From: Planctomycetaceae bacterium
GTDB taxonomy: Bacteria; Planctomycetota; Planctomycetia; Planctomycetales; Planctomycetaceae
Assembly (NCBI GenBank): GCA_027000105.1
Contig: JALTOP010000155.1
Coordinates: forward strand, 1-6,243
Reading direction: 5' to 3'
Length of the DNA: 6,243 bases
Shown one piece after another: positions 6,061-6,243 of the stretch. The first letter of the stretch is position 1. Each line of letters begins with the position of its first letter. Under the pieces are notes generated by a model. It did not search any database. It saw only the letters and a list, made by a program, of their open reading frames with translations, and had not been told where the DNA came from. A program made the position numbers and the translations under genes.

Positions 6061-6092
6061 CCGATGCCGACATGCCCCGATGCCGACATGCG
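6061..6092. repeat. 16-bp tandem duplication
   Basis: CCGATGCCGACATGCC (6061-6076) is followed directly by CCGATGCCGACATGCG (6077-6092). Only the last base differs, so this is probably recent. Confidence 0.92.
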
Positions 6093-6165
6093 AAGTTGAA
6101 CAGATCGGAAATAGGGGACAGAGCGGGAGAGTCTGTTTAATCAATTCCTTTTTGTCAACCAGAGT

Positions 6166-6243
6166 TTACTGTTTGGGCTTTGCTGCCTGTCGGTCAGGCG
6201 GGAATGAATGAAGATGTTTTGTTTTTTTCATGACAACATAATT
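6166..6243 (-). CDS. Possible C-terminal tail of an upstream gene cut by the window edge
   Basis: On the minus strand one frame is open from the right edge to a TAA at 6168-6166, reading 25 codons and ending in DRQAAKPKQ. The Lys/Pro/Gln-rich end is plausible for a protein tail, and an upstream gene on the same strand would fit the layout. The stretch is too short to prove coding, another frame is open for 15 codons, and no family is recognisable. Confidence 0.2.
   Translation of the reverse strand, partial: NYVVMKKTKHLHSFPPDRQAAKPKQ

Larger units (their letters stand above)
5808..6243. other. Region upstream of the kinase, dense in short tandem duplications
   Basis: 436 bp up to the window edge. 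Four clear tandem arrays (5887-5918, 5937-5972, 6019-6044, 6061-6092) are listed separately, and a weaker doublet lies at 5823-5842 (GTCGGAAGTC then GTCGGAGTTT). On the minus strand TTGACA (6158-6153) is a consensus -35, but the hexamer 17 bp on (CAGACT) is a poor -10. A hairpin CTGCCTG-TCGGT-CAGGCGG spans 6183-6201, with a T-rich stretch (6217-6228) too far away for a normal terminator. No certain gene is present; a possible gene tail is listed at 6166-6243. Confidence 0.65.

Noticed and set aside
6183..6201. Hairpin CTGCCTG-TCGGT-CAGGCGG as an intrinsic terminator
   Set aside because: The T-rich stretch on the plus strand begins about 15 nt after the stem, and no plus-strand gene ends before it. 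On the minus strand no T-run follows.

Overview
The window looks like chromosomal DNA of a bacterium of the phylum Planctomycetota. The evidence is the combination of genes. There is a membrane-anchored protein ending in a prenyltransferase/squalene-cyclase-like repeat domain, translationally coupled to an ExbD/TolR protein. There is also a cytosolic Hanks-type Ser/Thr kinase and a bacterial DNA polymerase I of moderate base composition. The phylum is an inference from gene content; no rRNA or other marker is present.

All four convincing genes lie on the minus strand, so transcription runs from high to low coordinates. In transcription order they are: (1) a soluble Ser/Thr protein kinase (5807 to 4635), complete, after a 5808-6243 upstream region full of short tandem duplications; (2) a 536-bp non-coding gap with a perfect 14-bp tandem repeat (5.6 copies) and a 12-bp palindrome close to the next gene; (3) an ExbD/TolR-like protein (4098 to 3676); (4) a 744-residue membrane protein (3679 to 1445) with two N-terminal helices, a TonB-like acidic-Pro then basic-Pro linker, and a C-terminal alpha-toroid. 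Its GTG start overlaps the exbD stop. (5) After a 308-bp gap, again with tandem duplications, comes the 5' part of polA (1136 to the left edge), covering the 5'-nuclease domain, a charged linker and the first residues of the 3'-5' exonuclease-like domain.

The exbD/toroid pair is the most interesting unit. ExbD proteins normally work with an ExbB/TolQ partner to harness the proton motive force and drive a TonB- or TolA-like transducer. Here the gene fused by overlap to exbD has the layout of such a transducer, but ends in a toroid domain instead of a TonB C-terminus. No exbB is in the window. The kinase and polA are probably separate transcription units.

The second theme is the non-coding DNA. 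Every intergenic region carries unrelated direct tandem duplications of about 11-18 bp, at least eight in total, plus one in-frame copy at the kinase N-terminus. This suggests frequent local duplication (replication slippage or repair) tolerated mostly outside genes. No tRNA, rRNA, CRISPR array or insertion sequence was seen.
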